DNA of 64,000 nt. It comes from Candidatus Delongbacteria bacterium (GTDB lineage: Bacteria > CAIWAD01). Shown in pieces: positions 25,062-33,822 of this stretch. The notes beneath the pieces are model-generated. The model did not search any database. It was not told the DNA's origin and saw only the letters and a program-made list of their open reading frames with translations. Location of the stretch: the NCBI GenBank assembly GCA_020634015.1, contig JACKCN010000004.1:1-64000 (forward strand). Reading direction: 5' to 3'. A program made the translations under genes and the position numbers. The first letter of the stretch is position 1; each line of letters begins with the position of its first letter.

Positions 25062-27098
25062 ATGAAGAAGCCCGCCATCACTTTCTGCCTGTTGTGTCTT
25101 GCCCCGATCCTCACGACGTGTCCGGTCCTCGCACAGGACAGCGGTTCCCTTGTCAGCTGGGGCGGCATGGTCGTGGTGGAGCCGGATGCATTGGAAGGCC
25201 TCGTGGCATTGTCGGCGGGCAGCTATCACAACCTGGGCATCTCGGACAATGGTTCCATCGTGGCCTGGGGTGCGAACTGGTATGGCATCAGCACGCCTCC
25301 GGACCCCAACACTGGCTATGCAGCCATCGCGGGCGGCATGTATCAGTGCCTGGGTCTCACGCACGATGGGTCCATCGTCGCCTGGGGCTCCAATCTGTAT
25401 GGCGAGTGCGATGTGCCGGAACCCAACACGGACTTTGTGGCCGTTGCCGCAGGCGAGACATACAGCATGGGCCTCAAGGCTGACAGTTCCATCGTGGTGT
25501 GGGGAACCGACAGTGCTGGCCATTTTTCCGTTCCCGAACCCAACACGGACTTCGTGTCCATCGCCAGTGGCACGTATCACTGTCTGGGCCTCAGGGCCGA
25601 GGGATCGGTCGCGGCCTGGGGGTGGAATTCCAATGGTGAGTGCGATGTCCCGGAGCCCAATACGGACTTCGTGGCGCTGGCCGGGGGTGAGACACACAGC
25701 CTGGGCCTCAAGGCCGATGGCTCCATCGTGGCATGGGGAGACAACAATTTCGGCCAGTTGGAGCTCCCTGAACCCAACACGGGATTCGTGGCGATCGCAG
25801 CGGGCGGATATCACAATCTGGGCCTCAAGGCCGATGGTTCCATCGTGGCCTGGGGCTCCAACAACGATGGCCAGTGCAACGTGCCGGAACCGAATTCGGA
25901 TTTCGAGGTGTTGTCAGCGGGCGCCAGACACAGCCTGGGCATGAAGTCAGACGGGACCGTCGCGATCTGGGGATCGAATGACCAGTATCAGTGCAATGTG
26001 CCGGTGCCGAATGTCGGCTTCGTGTCGGTTGCACAAGGTGTATGGAACTTTCCATGCTTGAAGGAAAATGGGTCCATCGTGGTTCTGGGAGCAAACTGGT
26101 CGGGCCAGTGCGACGTCCCGGAGCCCAATGTGGACTTTGTATCCACCGCTGAGGGCTATGGTCACACCGTGGGCCTCAAGGCCGATGGATCCATTGTTGC
26201 CTGGGGAAGCAACTCGAATGGCCAGTGCGATGTCCCGGAACCCAACACAGGTTTTGTGGCTGTGGCGGGAGGAGGCGATCACAATCTGGGTCTAAAGGTG
26301 GATGGGTCCCTGGTTGCCTGGGGAGACAACGAGCATGGCCAGTCAACGTTGCCGGAACCCAGCACGGATTTTGTGGCCATAGCCTGTGGCACGGCTCACA
26401 GTCTGGGCCTCAAGGCCAATGGATCCATCGTGGCCTGGGGATTGAATGACGACGGCCAATGCACCATCCCGGCACCCAATACCGGTTTCGTGGCCGTTTC
26501 GGGTTGCCATACCCACAGTCTGGGCCTGAAGTCGGATGGGTCCATCATTGCCTGGGGACGGAATGAATACGGCGAATGCAACGTTCCAGCGCCCAACACG
26601 GATTTTGTGGCGATCTCGTGTGGCACTGGGCACAGTCTGGGGCTGAAAGCCGACGGTTCCATCGTGGCCTGGGGCAGCGATGAAGAAGGCAAATGCACGG
26701 TCCCGGAGCCGAACACGGGTTTTGTGGCACTCGCGGCAGGGCAGTTCGCCAGCATCGGCATCCGGTCCCATGCGACGGGGGTGCCGGAGATGGAAGACCG
26801 CGTGCAACCTGTCACCACCACTCTGCACATCGAATCCCTTTCGCCGAACCCCTTCAACCCATCCACCCTGGTGACATTCGAGATACGTCGTCCCGGGCCC
26901 GTGACTCTGACCGTGCATGACATCAGCGGGCGCCTTGTGTGCTCGCTGGATCTTGGCGCCCTGCCCGCGGGACATCACCAGATCCGCTGGGACGGACGCA
27001 ACAGCGCCGGGCAGAATGTGGCGTCTGGCATGTATCTGATGCGCCTGGAAGGGGCGGACGGGGCGTCGGCGACAGCCAAAGCACTGCTCGTTCGCTGA
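25062..27098 (+). CDS. Secreted RCC1-like 14-repeat protein with C-terminal sorting domain
   Basis: 678 aa. Signal peptide MKKPAITFCLLCLAPILTTC (possible lipoprotein cysteine, not a clean lipobox), then 14 repeats of 39 residues with consensus VAWGSNxxGQCDVPEPNTDF then VAIAAGxxHSLGLKADGSI. The repeats are more uniform than in the paralogue at 16858, suggesting recent expansion or gene conversion. The C-terminus SLSPNPFNPSTLVTFEI to ATAKALLVR is the shared sorting domain. GAGG lies 8 nt before the ATG at 25062. Predicted surface propeller; ligand unknown. Confidence 0.88.
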   Translation: MKKPAITFCLLCLAPILTTCPVLAQDSGSLVSWGGMVVVEPDALEGLVALSAGSYHNLGISDNGSIVAWGANWYGISTPPDPNTGYAAIAGGMYQCLGLTHDGSIVAWGSNLYGECDVPEPNTDFVAVAAGETYSMGLKADSSIVVWGTDSAGHFSVPEPNTDFVSIASGTYHCLGLRAEGSVAAWGWNSNGECDVPEPNTDFVALAGGETHSLGLKADGSIVAWGDNNFGQLELPEPNTGFVAIAAGGYHNLGLKADGSIVAWGSNNDGQCNVPEPNSDFEVLSAGARHSLGMKSDGTVAIWGSNDQYQCNVPVPNVGFVSVAQGVWNFPCLKENGSIVVLGANWSGQCDVPEPNVDFVSTAEGYGHTVGLKADGSIVAWGSNSNGQCDVPEPNTGFVAVAGGGDHNLGLKVDGSLVAWGDNEHGQSTLPEPSTDFVAIACGTAHSLGLKANGSIVAWGLNDDGQCTIPAPNTGFVAVSGCHTHSLGLKSDGSIIAWGRNEYGECNVPAPNTDFVAISCGTGHSLGLKADGSIVAWGSDEEGKCTVPEPNTGFVALAAGQFASIGIRSHATGVPEMEDRVQPVTTTLHIESLSPNPFNPSTLVTFEIRRPGPVTLTVHDISGRLVCSLDLGALPAGHHQIRWDGRNSAGQNVASGMYLMRLEGADGASATAKALLVR

Positions 27099-27296
27099 GG
27101 GTGGCCGCGCGGTGTCAACAGAAAGTGGCGCCGTGTCGACATGGATCGCAGGGTGCAACCGGCATGGCAGTGATTCCTTCACTCGCATCAGCGGGGGATC
27201 GTAACCATTCGCGTCATAATGGACCAGAAGTGTCTTGCCCCGCGTGACGGCCTCCATGCCCGCAGCACAAAAGCCTGACAAGCAAGGTCCCACATG

Positions 27297-27352
27297 TCCG
27301 CCCGTGGATTCCCCACGGGCTACGGATGTGTGATGCCCCATTCGGGGCTTGG
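27297..27352. repeat. Dispersed 56-bp twin-hairpin repeat, copy 1
   Basis: Identical to 30447-30502 except for about three substitutions, same orientation. Contains two stem-loops, CCCGTGG/CCACGGG and GCCCC/GGGGC, joined by a ~15-nt spacer. Confidence 0.8.
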
Positions 27353-27492
27353 CTGGCAGCGATTGTGTGCCGGGGCGAAGCCATGATCACCTTCCCTCGC
27401 GCCAGCGGGGGAAGGCACGCCGAAGGCGTGATGGGATGGGGGCCATGTGTGGCTTGGCGCAGATGATGTGTGGAATGATGAATGCGACACAA

Positions 27493-27537
27493 CCCAAAGC
27501 TTCGCTTTGGGCTGAGGAAACAGTGCCCCTGCGGGGC
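27493..27537. repeat. Hairpin repeat, inverted copy of 30587-30626
   Basis: Reverse complement reads GCCCCGCAGGGGC, ~14 nt, then CAGCCCAAAGCGAAG. The same order occurs on the plus strand at 30587-30626, so the two copies flank the pseudogene in inverted orientation. Confidence 0.6.
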
Positions 27538-27540
27538 GTC

Positions 27541-30005
27541 CTATTTCAGCAGCAGGAGCTTCTGCGTCCGCGAATCAACGCCTGCGGCAAGCTCCACGAT
27601 GTACACCCCGCTGGCCAAGTCACTGGCATCCCATCGCACATGGTGCTCGCCCGCGCTCTCCAGTTCGGAAACGAGTGTCCGCACCTTCTGCCCCAGCACA
27701 TTGTATACGGACAGTTCAACCTGCAGCGGGCGGTTGAGGACATAGCCCAGAGTGGTCACGGGATTGAAGGGATTGGGGAACGCCGGCCGCAGTTCGAAGC
27801 TGCCCGGATGCGCCTGAGGTTCCTTGAGCGGTGCACGCACGGCCACCAGGTGATCCAGCGTGCCCGCATGGGGTCCACCGGTGTAGCCGATGTCGTTGCG
27901 CAAGGTGCCCTGGCTGGGCCAGAGGGCGAATCCGGGGTTGTCGGGGTCTTCGATGTCGTTGTAGGATTCGTCCGGGTGGCCGGCGTCAATGGCCGGGGAG
28001 ATGGGCGCGAGCCAAGGGGCGCCCAACTCCTCATCGAACAGCGGATTGACTCCGACTTGGTTGCCGCTACCTGGTACCGGTTCCTGGACGATGTTGTACT
28101 CCCAGGATTGGGAAGTGGGTTCTTCGAGCTCAATCCACTGGTCGTACTCGTTGTCGTGAAACACGCTGTTGCGCACAATCAAAGTGGCCGGATTCCACAA
28201 GTTGATCAGGTGTCGGATGTTGCTGCAGCCAACAACCGTCACATTGTCCAACTCGATTGTCGGGGTCAGATTCTGGCTTTCACCCCACGCCCAGATAAAC
28301 GCTTGCTTGCTGTAGTGTCGTTGGTCGAGTGGCAACCAGTTCGCGCCGCCAAGCATATTCTCCACATGGACATTCCGCAGAACCCTTGACCCTGAGTTTC
28401 CGGTGATGCCGAATGCAGTTCGCTTTACATTTCGAAGAATCGCACCTTCGATCAGACCTTGGCTGCCGAACCAGATTCCTCCATCGTCACAGTTCTCCAG
28501 CAGAATTCCCCTTGCATCCAGATAGTCCGAATTCAACCATACAGTGAATCCAGGGCCTGAGTACCCAATGCCATCGCTGGCGCTCACTTCCGGAATGGGA
28601 TTGTCCATTCGGCTGTTGCGCACCGTCAGATTTCGAACGACCATCGTATCCACCGACCAGGCCATGAATTCGCGCCCCTCGTTTTCACCAGGCTCATACT
28701 CTGGCCAGACATCCGTGTAGACATCCAGATCGTCCACACGGTTGTTCTCGAAAAGCACATTCTCCAGCCTGCGATTTCCCCAGGCCATCCAGACCATGGC
28801 GCGTTGTAAACCGGTGCAACTGCCGGGGTATCACCGACGTCCGGGTCGGGGGGCATGATCACAGCGTTGTTGCGGATGCTGGCATCGATCAGGTCACACC
28901 GCGTCAGAGAGATGAAGGGGTGGGGATGGTTGAACGCCGCGTTGGTGCTGTCGCCCTGGATGTTGTCGTGGAAACTCAGGTTGCGCAGTTCAGTGCCATT
29001 ATCAGTATCTGGAGAAAAGATAGATCATGCTGGACTCATCGTTGTCCCATCCGGTTGTGATGCACATGGACACCGTCGAACATGACAGGGGCAACGTTTG
29101 GGGTGGCTGCGGTCAGACGATTCGTGGAATCACATCCAGTGATCTCGATGTTCCGGACCACCATGGTTGATCCATCGGTTCCTTCGCCACGCCTTTTGAA
29201 ACTCAGATAGCAGCCTTCCGAGTAGATGTTGGCAAATGGATGAGTTATTTCGTTGGGGTGAAGCCATACCAGCGCAGTTCCGCATTTCCCGTACAGTTGA
29301 CGATTCGAACATTCGACAATGCCAAGGAGTCCATATCACTGTGAAACTGTTTCAGGACTGGGCAATCGGTACCCCCACCATCCCAGTAGAAACCATCCAC
29401 AATCAAGCGGCTTTGAGTGGCGTGGATCTGAAAGGCATGGGCCGGGAACACCGTGGTTTCGACCTGTGTACCGCGGCAGTGAATGCGTCTCAGGGTCAGG
29501 GATCCGGTGGAGTACCAATCCTGCCCGTACACACCATGGAACAGGATCGACGCCTTGTCAGGAGCCCTGCAATCGGCAAATACCACATCTTCGAAGACAG
29601 CACTACTTACTCCGGAGCCCATCTGGACCGCACCCGCACGGACCTGGTATGTGTATGGAGCATCCCGGTGTCCTTGCCCGCGCCAAAATGTTAGGCCCCG
29701 GATGGTCAGCAGTTCCGCAGCACCGGTGTGGACCGTCAGGATCGTGCCCACATGTTCCCCGTCCAGGATGGTTTCCGCGATGTCCGTGGAATCCTGGTGA
29801 AGGGGTAGTTGGAACAGAAAAGCAAGGTGTGGGCCGGGCTGTCCAGCAGCCCGGTCCACACCCCGCGATCCACGCGCACTGTGTCCCCTGCCTGACTGGC
29901 ATCCATGGCCTGTTGCACACCGGGGAAGTCCGCAGGCACCCGCAGGACCGCCGCCGATCCGGCCCCGGCACACATCAGCCACAGCAACACGACCCATATG
30001 GGCAT
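27541..30005 (-). pseudogene. Frameshifted secreted right-handed beta-helix protein with C-terminal sorting domain
   Basis: A single ancestral gene can be followed through changing frames. It starts at 30005 with a signal peptide (MPIWVVLLWLMCAGAGSAA, GGGAG upstream) and the block VLRVPADFPGVQQAMDASQA typical of pectate-lyase-like beta-helix proteins. It continues through beta-helix strands (ETILDGEHVGTILTV, LTIRGLTFWRG, LENVLFENNRVDDLDV, GILLENCDDGGIWFG) and ends with AFPNPFNPVTTLGYVLN to SRTQKLLLLK. Frame changes are needed near 29797, 29255, 29048, 29005 and 28800. The first, second and last behave as one missing base each, the middle two as one extra base each. The segment from 27541 to 28797 is open (419 codons). 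The DNA is visibly more AT-rich than its surroundings. Either real decay or clustered sequencing errors. Confidence 0.8.
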
Positions 30006-30188
30006 GACCGACTCCCAATTCAGATTTGCGGCAATGCAGAATGACGCGCCCAGTTTAACGAATGACGCTCCCGGGTGCTGGATCTGGATCATGTGCGGGG
30101 AAATCATGCAATTGGACGGAGCTTCTTGCAGGATGGGCAGAGTCCGCTGGCGGTGCCCATCAACCTTCCTGGACATCATCAATAGGGT

Positions 30189-30399
30189 GACGGTCCTTTC
30201 GACCGTCGCCCTGTTCAAGAGCATGACGGTCCCAACGACCGACACCTCGACCGCCTTGTCGTCCGACGAAACCGCGGACGAGGTGGCGGACGAGATGGTG
30301 GACGAGATGGCGGACGAGACGGTCGAAACCCCCTTGCACGAGGCGACGGCCCCTTCGAACGTCGCCATGTGGACCAGCTTGACGGTTCCATCAACCGCC
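30189..30399. repeat. Degenerate 36-bp array of short stem-loops
   Basis: Four 19-nt units with the pattern GACGGYY-5 nt-RAMCGNC start at 30189, 30225, 30345 and 30381, that is 36, 120 and 36 bp apart. Arms covary: GACGGTC with GACCGTC, GACGGTT with AACCGCC. Between units 2 and 3 lies a purine-rich stretch of GACGAG repeats in 12-bp register. The spacing preserves a 12-codon reading register on both strands, so it may descend from a repeat-coding gene. Confidence 0.55.
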
Positions 30400-30446
30400 G
30401 CCCTGATCCTCCCTGTGCCGGGATCCCAATGTGTCGGGCATCCGCG

Positions 30447-30502
30447 TCCGCCCGTGGATTCCCCACGGGCTATGGATGTACGATGCCCCATTCGGGGCTT
30501 GG
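30447..30502. repeat. Dispersed 56-bp twin-hairpin repeat, copy 2
   Basis: Second copy of the repeat at 27297-27352, same orientation, about three mismatches, lying on the other side of the pseudogene. Confidence 0.8.
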
Positions 30503-30586
30503 TGGGGGGCGGTGTGCATTGGCATCCAAGTGTGTTGGTGGGCACGCTGCGCTTTGCCCACCCAACGGGGGAAGCGTCACATGAAC

Positions 30587-30626
30587 CGCCCCGCAGGGGC
30601 ACGCCATCAACAGCCCAAAGCGAAGA
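30587..30626. repeat. Hairpin repeat, inverted copy of 27493-27537
   Basis: Plus strand GCCCCGCAGGGGC followed by CAGCCCAAAGCGAAG, the reverse complement of the segment just outside the pseudogene's 3' end. Confidence 0.6.
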
Positions 30627-30662
30627 GTTGGATGGTCGCGATGATGTGCGAGAAACTGGTTG

Positions 30663-30947
30663 TTCGGTGTAACCGATCGGGATCCCCATTCTGGGCGACA
30701 CATGCTGTGCGCCCCTTTCACGGGGATGACACTGATTGTGTCACTTCCGCCGCGGTGACGCCGGTGGCGGAACCATCGAGACGGGACGGTCGAGCAGGGA
30801 CGGTCGAGCAGGGAGCCTGGGCCGCCGCGCTTGGCCCGAAGGACCGCAGCGCGGGCCAAGTTTGCGCGGCGCGAGGTCTGCTGAGCCTTCTTTTGGTCTA
30901 CCTTTTCTTCGCGAAGAAAAGGTAGAGAGCGCCCCCCGCGCAGGGGA
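30663..30947. repeat. Large direct repeat, copy 1 (about 285 bp)
   Basis: Near-identical to 31026-31295. Contains a 22-bp perfect palindrome CCTTTTCTTCG/CGAAGAAAAGG (30901-30922), a long stem TTGGCCCG/CGGGCCAA and several smaller stems. This copy is longer because ACGGTCGAGCAGGG is duplicated in tandem within it. Apparent reading frames through it end in a Lys/Arg-rich tail made from the palindrome and are not credible genes. Confidence 0.85.
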
Positions 30948-31025
30948 GTGCATTGCCGGCGACCGGCGAAAGCATCCGTGACACGCACACCGTCCGGCGC
31001 ACAGCAGTTCCGAACGCGAATGAGT

Positions 31026-31295
31026 TTCGGTGTAACCGCTCGGGATCCCCATTCTGGGCGCCACATGCTGTGCGCCCCTTTCACGGGGATGACACTGATT
31101 GTGTCACTTCCGCAGCGGTGACGCCGGTGGCGGAACCATCGAGACGGAACGGTCGGGCATTCACGTGGGCCGCCGCGCTTGGCCCGAAGGACCGCAGCGC
31201 GGGCCAAGTTTGCGCGGCGCGAGGCCTGCTGAGCCTTCTTTTGGTCTACCTTTTCTTCGCGAAGAAAAGGTAGAGAGCGCCCCCCGCGCAGGGGA
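31026..31295. repeat. Large direct repeat, copy 2 (about 270 bp)
   Basis: Same element and orientation as 30663-30947, with scattered substitutions and without the internal 14-bp tandem duplication. The palindrome is at 31249-31270. Ends about 60 bp past the apbE-like gene's 3' end. No transposase, no obvious target-site duplication. Confidence 0.85.
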
Positions 31296-31353
31296 CCCTC
31301 GCCGCAGCGAGAGTGATCCATAGTGAGTACGAGGAGGAGAGCCCGCGGCAGCG

Positions 31354-32454
31354 CTAGTCTGTCTGAGCGACCAGCTCCAATGCGGCAATGCCGGGACTGC
31401 TGATCTGCTGGAAACCGCCGGAGGGGTCCTGGAGCACGAAGAGGGCTTCGACGCCGGCCATGCGCTCCACCATGGCCATGCCGTCCTGGTAACCCAGCAC
31501 CATGCAGGCGGTGGCCAGGGCGTCGGCGGCCGTGCAGTCGGGGGCGATCACGGTCACGGATACCAGGCTGGTCTGGATCGGGCGACCCGTGCGCGGGTCA
31601 AGGATGTGGGGCAACTGGCCTTCCTGGCGGCGCACGTAGTTGCGGTAGGAGCCTGAGGTGGCCACCGCGCCATGGTCGAGACCCAGCACCGTGATCCAGC
31701 GTCCGTCGCCGGGGGGCATGCCTTCGATGGGGGCTTCCACACCGATATGCCATGGACCGCCTTCGGGGCGGGTGCCTTCCACGATCAGCTCGCCGCCGAT
31801 CTCCACGGTGAAATTGCGCGCGCCACGCTCGCGCAGCAGGCGGGCCAGCACGTCCACTGCGTAGCCCGGGGCAATGGCGTTCACATCCAGCATCACGCCG
31901 TCCTGGCGTTTGGTCAGTCCCACGCCGCCAGGCATCGGTTCGGTGATCAGTTGATCCATGCCGGTCAGGGCTCGCGCGGCGTCCAGTTCTTCGTCCGTCG
32001 GGGAAACGCTGGCACCGTCGACACCGAAGCCCCAGAGCGTGACCAGCGGTGCCACGGTGGGATCGAACGCACCGCCGGTGGCGCGCTGCCATTGCACGGC
32101 AGCCTCCAGCACCCGCTGGAAGTCCTCATCCATTTCCACCAGCGAATCGGCGCGCGCCGCGTTGAAGGCGCTCAGCACGCTGCGCTCATCCCAGGCCGAG
32201 AGCGACGCGCTGATCCGCACCAGCACAGCATCGATCTCGCGCTGGAGCTTCTCCTTCAGGCTGGAGTCGTCCAGTACGGCGGGCCAGTCGCCCAGCCGGA
32301 TGTGCCAGGTGGTGCCCATGGTCTGGCCTTCCAGCAGCACCGTGGCGGGTTTGAGCTCGCGCCGCTCCAGTGCCCGGAAGAACAGGATCAGCAGGGCCAC
32401 CACGATGGTGCTCCAGATCCACAGGCGGCGTTGACGTTTCTGGATGGACGGCAT
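31354..32454 (-). CDS. apbE: ApbE-family FAD:protein FMN transferase
   Basis: 366 aa. Transfers FMN from FAD to a threonine of target proteins such as RnfD and RnfG, outside the cytoplasmic membrane. N-terminal membrane anchor (LWIWSTIVVALLILFF), then MGTTWHIRL, the SAWDERSVLSAFN region, DPTVAPLVTLWGFG, the ApbE core AIAPGYAVDVLARLL, FTVEIGGELIVEG, the metal-binding AVATSGSYRNYV and HILDPRTGRPIQ, and ADALATACMVLG. Start at 32454 has GGGAG 6 nt upstream; the longer frame to 32646 lacks support. Divergent from the Rnf operon, whose RnfD and RnfG carry S/T-G-A-T flavinylation motifs, so these are the likely substrates. Confidence 0.93.
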   Translation of the reverse strand: MPSIQKRQRRLWIWSTIVVALLILFFRALERRELKPATVLLEGQTMGTTWHIRLGDWPAVLDDSSLKEKLQREIDAVLVRISASLSAWDERSVLSAFNAARADSLVEMDEDFQRVLEAAVQWQRATGGAFDPTVAPLVTLWGFGVDGASVSPTDEELDAARALTGMDQLITEPMPGGVGLTKRQDGVMLDVNAIAPGYAVDVLARLLRERGARNFTVEIGGELIVEGTRPEGGPWHIGVEAPIEGMPPGDGRWITVLGLDHGAVATSGSYRNYVRRQEGQLPHILDPRTGRPIQTSLVSVTVIAPDCTAADALATACMVLGYQDGMAMVERMAGVEALFVLQDPSGGFQQISSPGIAALELVAQTD

Positions 32455-32923
32455 GGGTGGCTCCCGCGTTGATGAGTGGCGACGGCCCCCAAGGTAGGAC
32501 TGAGTCGCGCGGGCGCCAAACCACGACCGGGGAACCCCACACCTGCTGGGCACTTGTGCCACGGGTGTCCGACTTGGGGTGGAACCCGTCGATCCCTGCG
32601 AATGGCGCCCCGTATTGTAGCGTGAATCGCACATCTCAGTCGGCAAATGACCCCGTTCACATGATCTGTGTCAACCCCGGCTGCATCGCCGCGCAGTTAT
32701 CTTGCGCCCTGCAAGGCCGGCAACCCGGCCTTTCATTGTATGAGGACATGACGCCCCGGCGAGTGCCGAGGTTCACCTGTCGAATTGCTTGGAACAGGAA
32801 CGGAATGCCCGACTCCTCCTTGCCGATCGCCGCCGTCTTCGGTGGCCTCATCCCAGCCCGTACTCCCCAGTCCCCCGGCCGGTCCGGGGGATTTGCATCC
32901 TGCCCTTCCCGGAGGTCACCCTC
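32455..32923. promoter_or_regulatory. Divergent promoter region and structured leader of the Rnf operon
   Basis: 469 bp without a gene. On the plus strand three stem-loops lie before rnfB: GCGCA/TGCGC (32691-32707), AAGGCCGG-CAAC-CCGGCCTT followed by T (32713-32733), and CCCCCGG/CCGGGGG around 32873-32891, ending about 20 nt before the ribosome site GGAGG (32911). The second resembles an attenuator. No known riboswitch consensus recognised. Confidence 0.45.
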
Positions 32924-33805
32924 ATGTCCATAAGCGTGCTGCTGACCGCCGCGCTGGTGATGGCGGGCATCGGGGTTCTGCTGGCCACCATTCTTGCGGT
33001 TGCCGGTCTCAAGCTGCAGGTGGAGGAAGATCCGCGGGTCAACGCGGTGGAAGGCATGCTGCCCGGCACCAATTGCGGTGCCTGCGGCAAGCCTGGCTGC
33101 CGGGCCTTCGCCGAATCTCTCGTGGAAGGTGTCAGCAGCCCCGCGGGGTGCTCGGTCAGTTCGCCCGAAGGCCGCGAGAGCATCGCCGCCTTCCTGGGTG
33201 TCGGTGTGGGTGAGGCCGTCAAGCGCGTGGCCCGGCTGGCCTGCGCGGGAGGCAGCAATGTCGCCCGTCAGCGCGTGGACTACCGTGGACTGAATACCTG
33301 CCGGGCAGCCTCGCTGGTCGCCGGAGGGGGCAAGGGCTGTGTCTGGGGCTGCCTGGGCCTGGCCGACTGCGAAACCGCCTGCACCTTCAACGCCATCACC
33401 ATGGATGCCCACGACCTGCCCGTGGTGAACGAAGCCCTCTGCACGGCCTGCGGCGATTGTGTGACGGTCTGCCCCAAGCGGCTGTTCTCGATCGTGGACC
33501 AGGCCAACGCCCTCTGGGTCGCCTGCAACAGTTTGCTGGCCGGAGATGCGGCCGAGGCTGAGTGCGACGTGGCCTGCACGGGCTGTGGCAAGTGTGCCGC
33601 CGACGGGGCCCCCGGATTGATCGAAATCCGAGATGGGCTGGCAGTCGTGAACCCCGACAGTATGAACAAGGCCAGCGAGGCCGCCATCCAGCGCTGTCCC
33701 ACCGGGGCGATCCTCTGGGTGGAGCAGACGTCCGAAGGAACGGTCTTCCGCAAAGGCCTGGCGGCAAAACCCGTGTTGAGAGACCGGGCCCTGCCCATCG
33801 GCTGA
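32924..33805 (+). CDS. rnfB: Rnf complex subunit B (ferredoxin-accepting Fe-S protein)
   Basis: 293 aa. One N-terminal membrane helix (ISVLLTAALVMAGIGVLLAT), then the Fe-S domain TNCGACGKPGCRAFAESLVEG, the RnfB block GCVWGCLGLADCETAC with four cysteines, CTACGDCVTVCPK, and a further C-x2-C-x2-C...CP set (CTGCGKC, QRCPTGAI). Receives electrons from reduced ferredoxin in Rnf. ATG 32924 has GGAGG 8 nt upstream. First gene of an operon running to 47306. The usual neighbour would be rnfC; here a 4.1-kb gene intervenes after 17 nt. Confidence 0.94.
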   Translation: MSISVLLTAALVMAGIGVLLATILAVAGLKLQVEEDPRVNAVEGMLPGTNCGACGKPGCRAFAESLVEGVSSPAGCSVSSPEGRESIAAFLGVGVGEAVKRVARLACAGGSNVARQRVDYRGLNTCRAASLVAGGGKGCVWGCLGLADCETACTFNAITMDAHDLPVVNEALCTACGDCVTVCPKRLFSIVDQANALWVACNSLLAGDAAEAECDVACTGCGKCAADGAPGLIEIRDGLAVVNPDSMNKASEAAIQRCPTGAILWVEQTSEGTVFRKGLAAKPVLRDRALPIG

Positions 33806-33822
33806 CAAGACAGGACTGCAGC

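Larger units (their letters stand above)
27099..27540. other. Gene-free segment packed with short hairpins
   Basis: No gene is supported. It holds at least five short perfect stem-loops: CCCGTGG/CCACGGG (27301-27319), GCCCC-ATTC-GGGGC (27335-27348), CACGCC-GAA-GGCGTG (27416-27430), CCCAAAGC-TTC-GCTTTGGG (27493-27511) and GCCCC-TGC-GGGGC (27525-27537). The last two may also terminate the minus-strand pseudogene. Parts recur near 30.45-30.63 kb. Confidence 0.6.
30006..31353. other. 1.3-kb gene-free repeat region
   Basis: Between the pseudogene start and the apbE-like stop no reading frame shows family features or a convincing start. It holds a 36-bp-register hairpin array (30189-30399), the second twin-hairpin repeat (30447-30502), an inverted hairpin copy (30587-30626) and a ~270-bp direct duplication (30663-30947 and 31026-31295). 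Confidence 0.7.

Noticed and set aside
30431..31273. Short frames ending in a Lys/Arg-rich FFAKKR-like tail inside the ~270-bp repeats
   Set aside because: They run through palindromes and exist in both copies only because the repeats are duplicated; no ribosome sites, no domain. Treated as repeat DNA.
30663..31295. Integron attC sites or an insertion sequence
   Set aside because: No attC core sites (RYYYAAC/GTTRRRY), no integrase or transposase and no target-site duplication visible.
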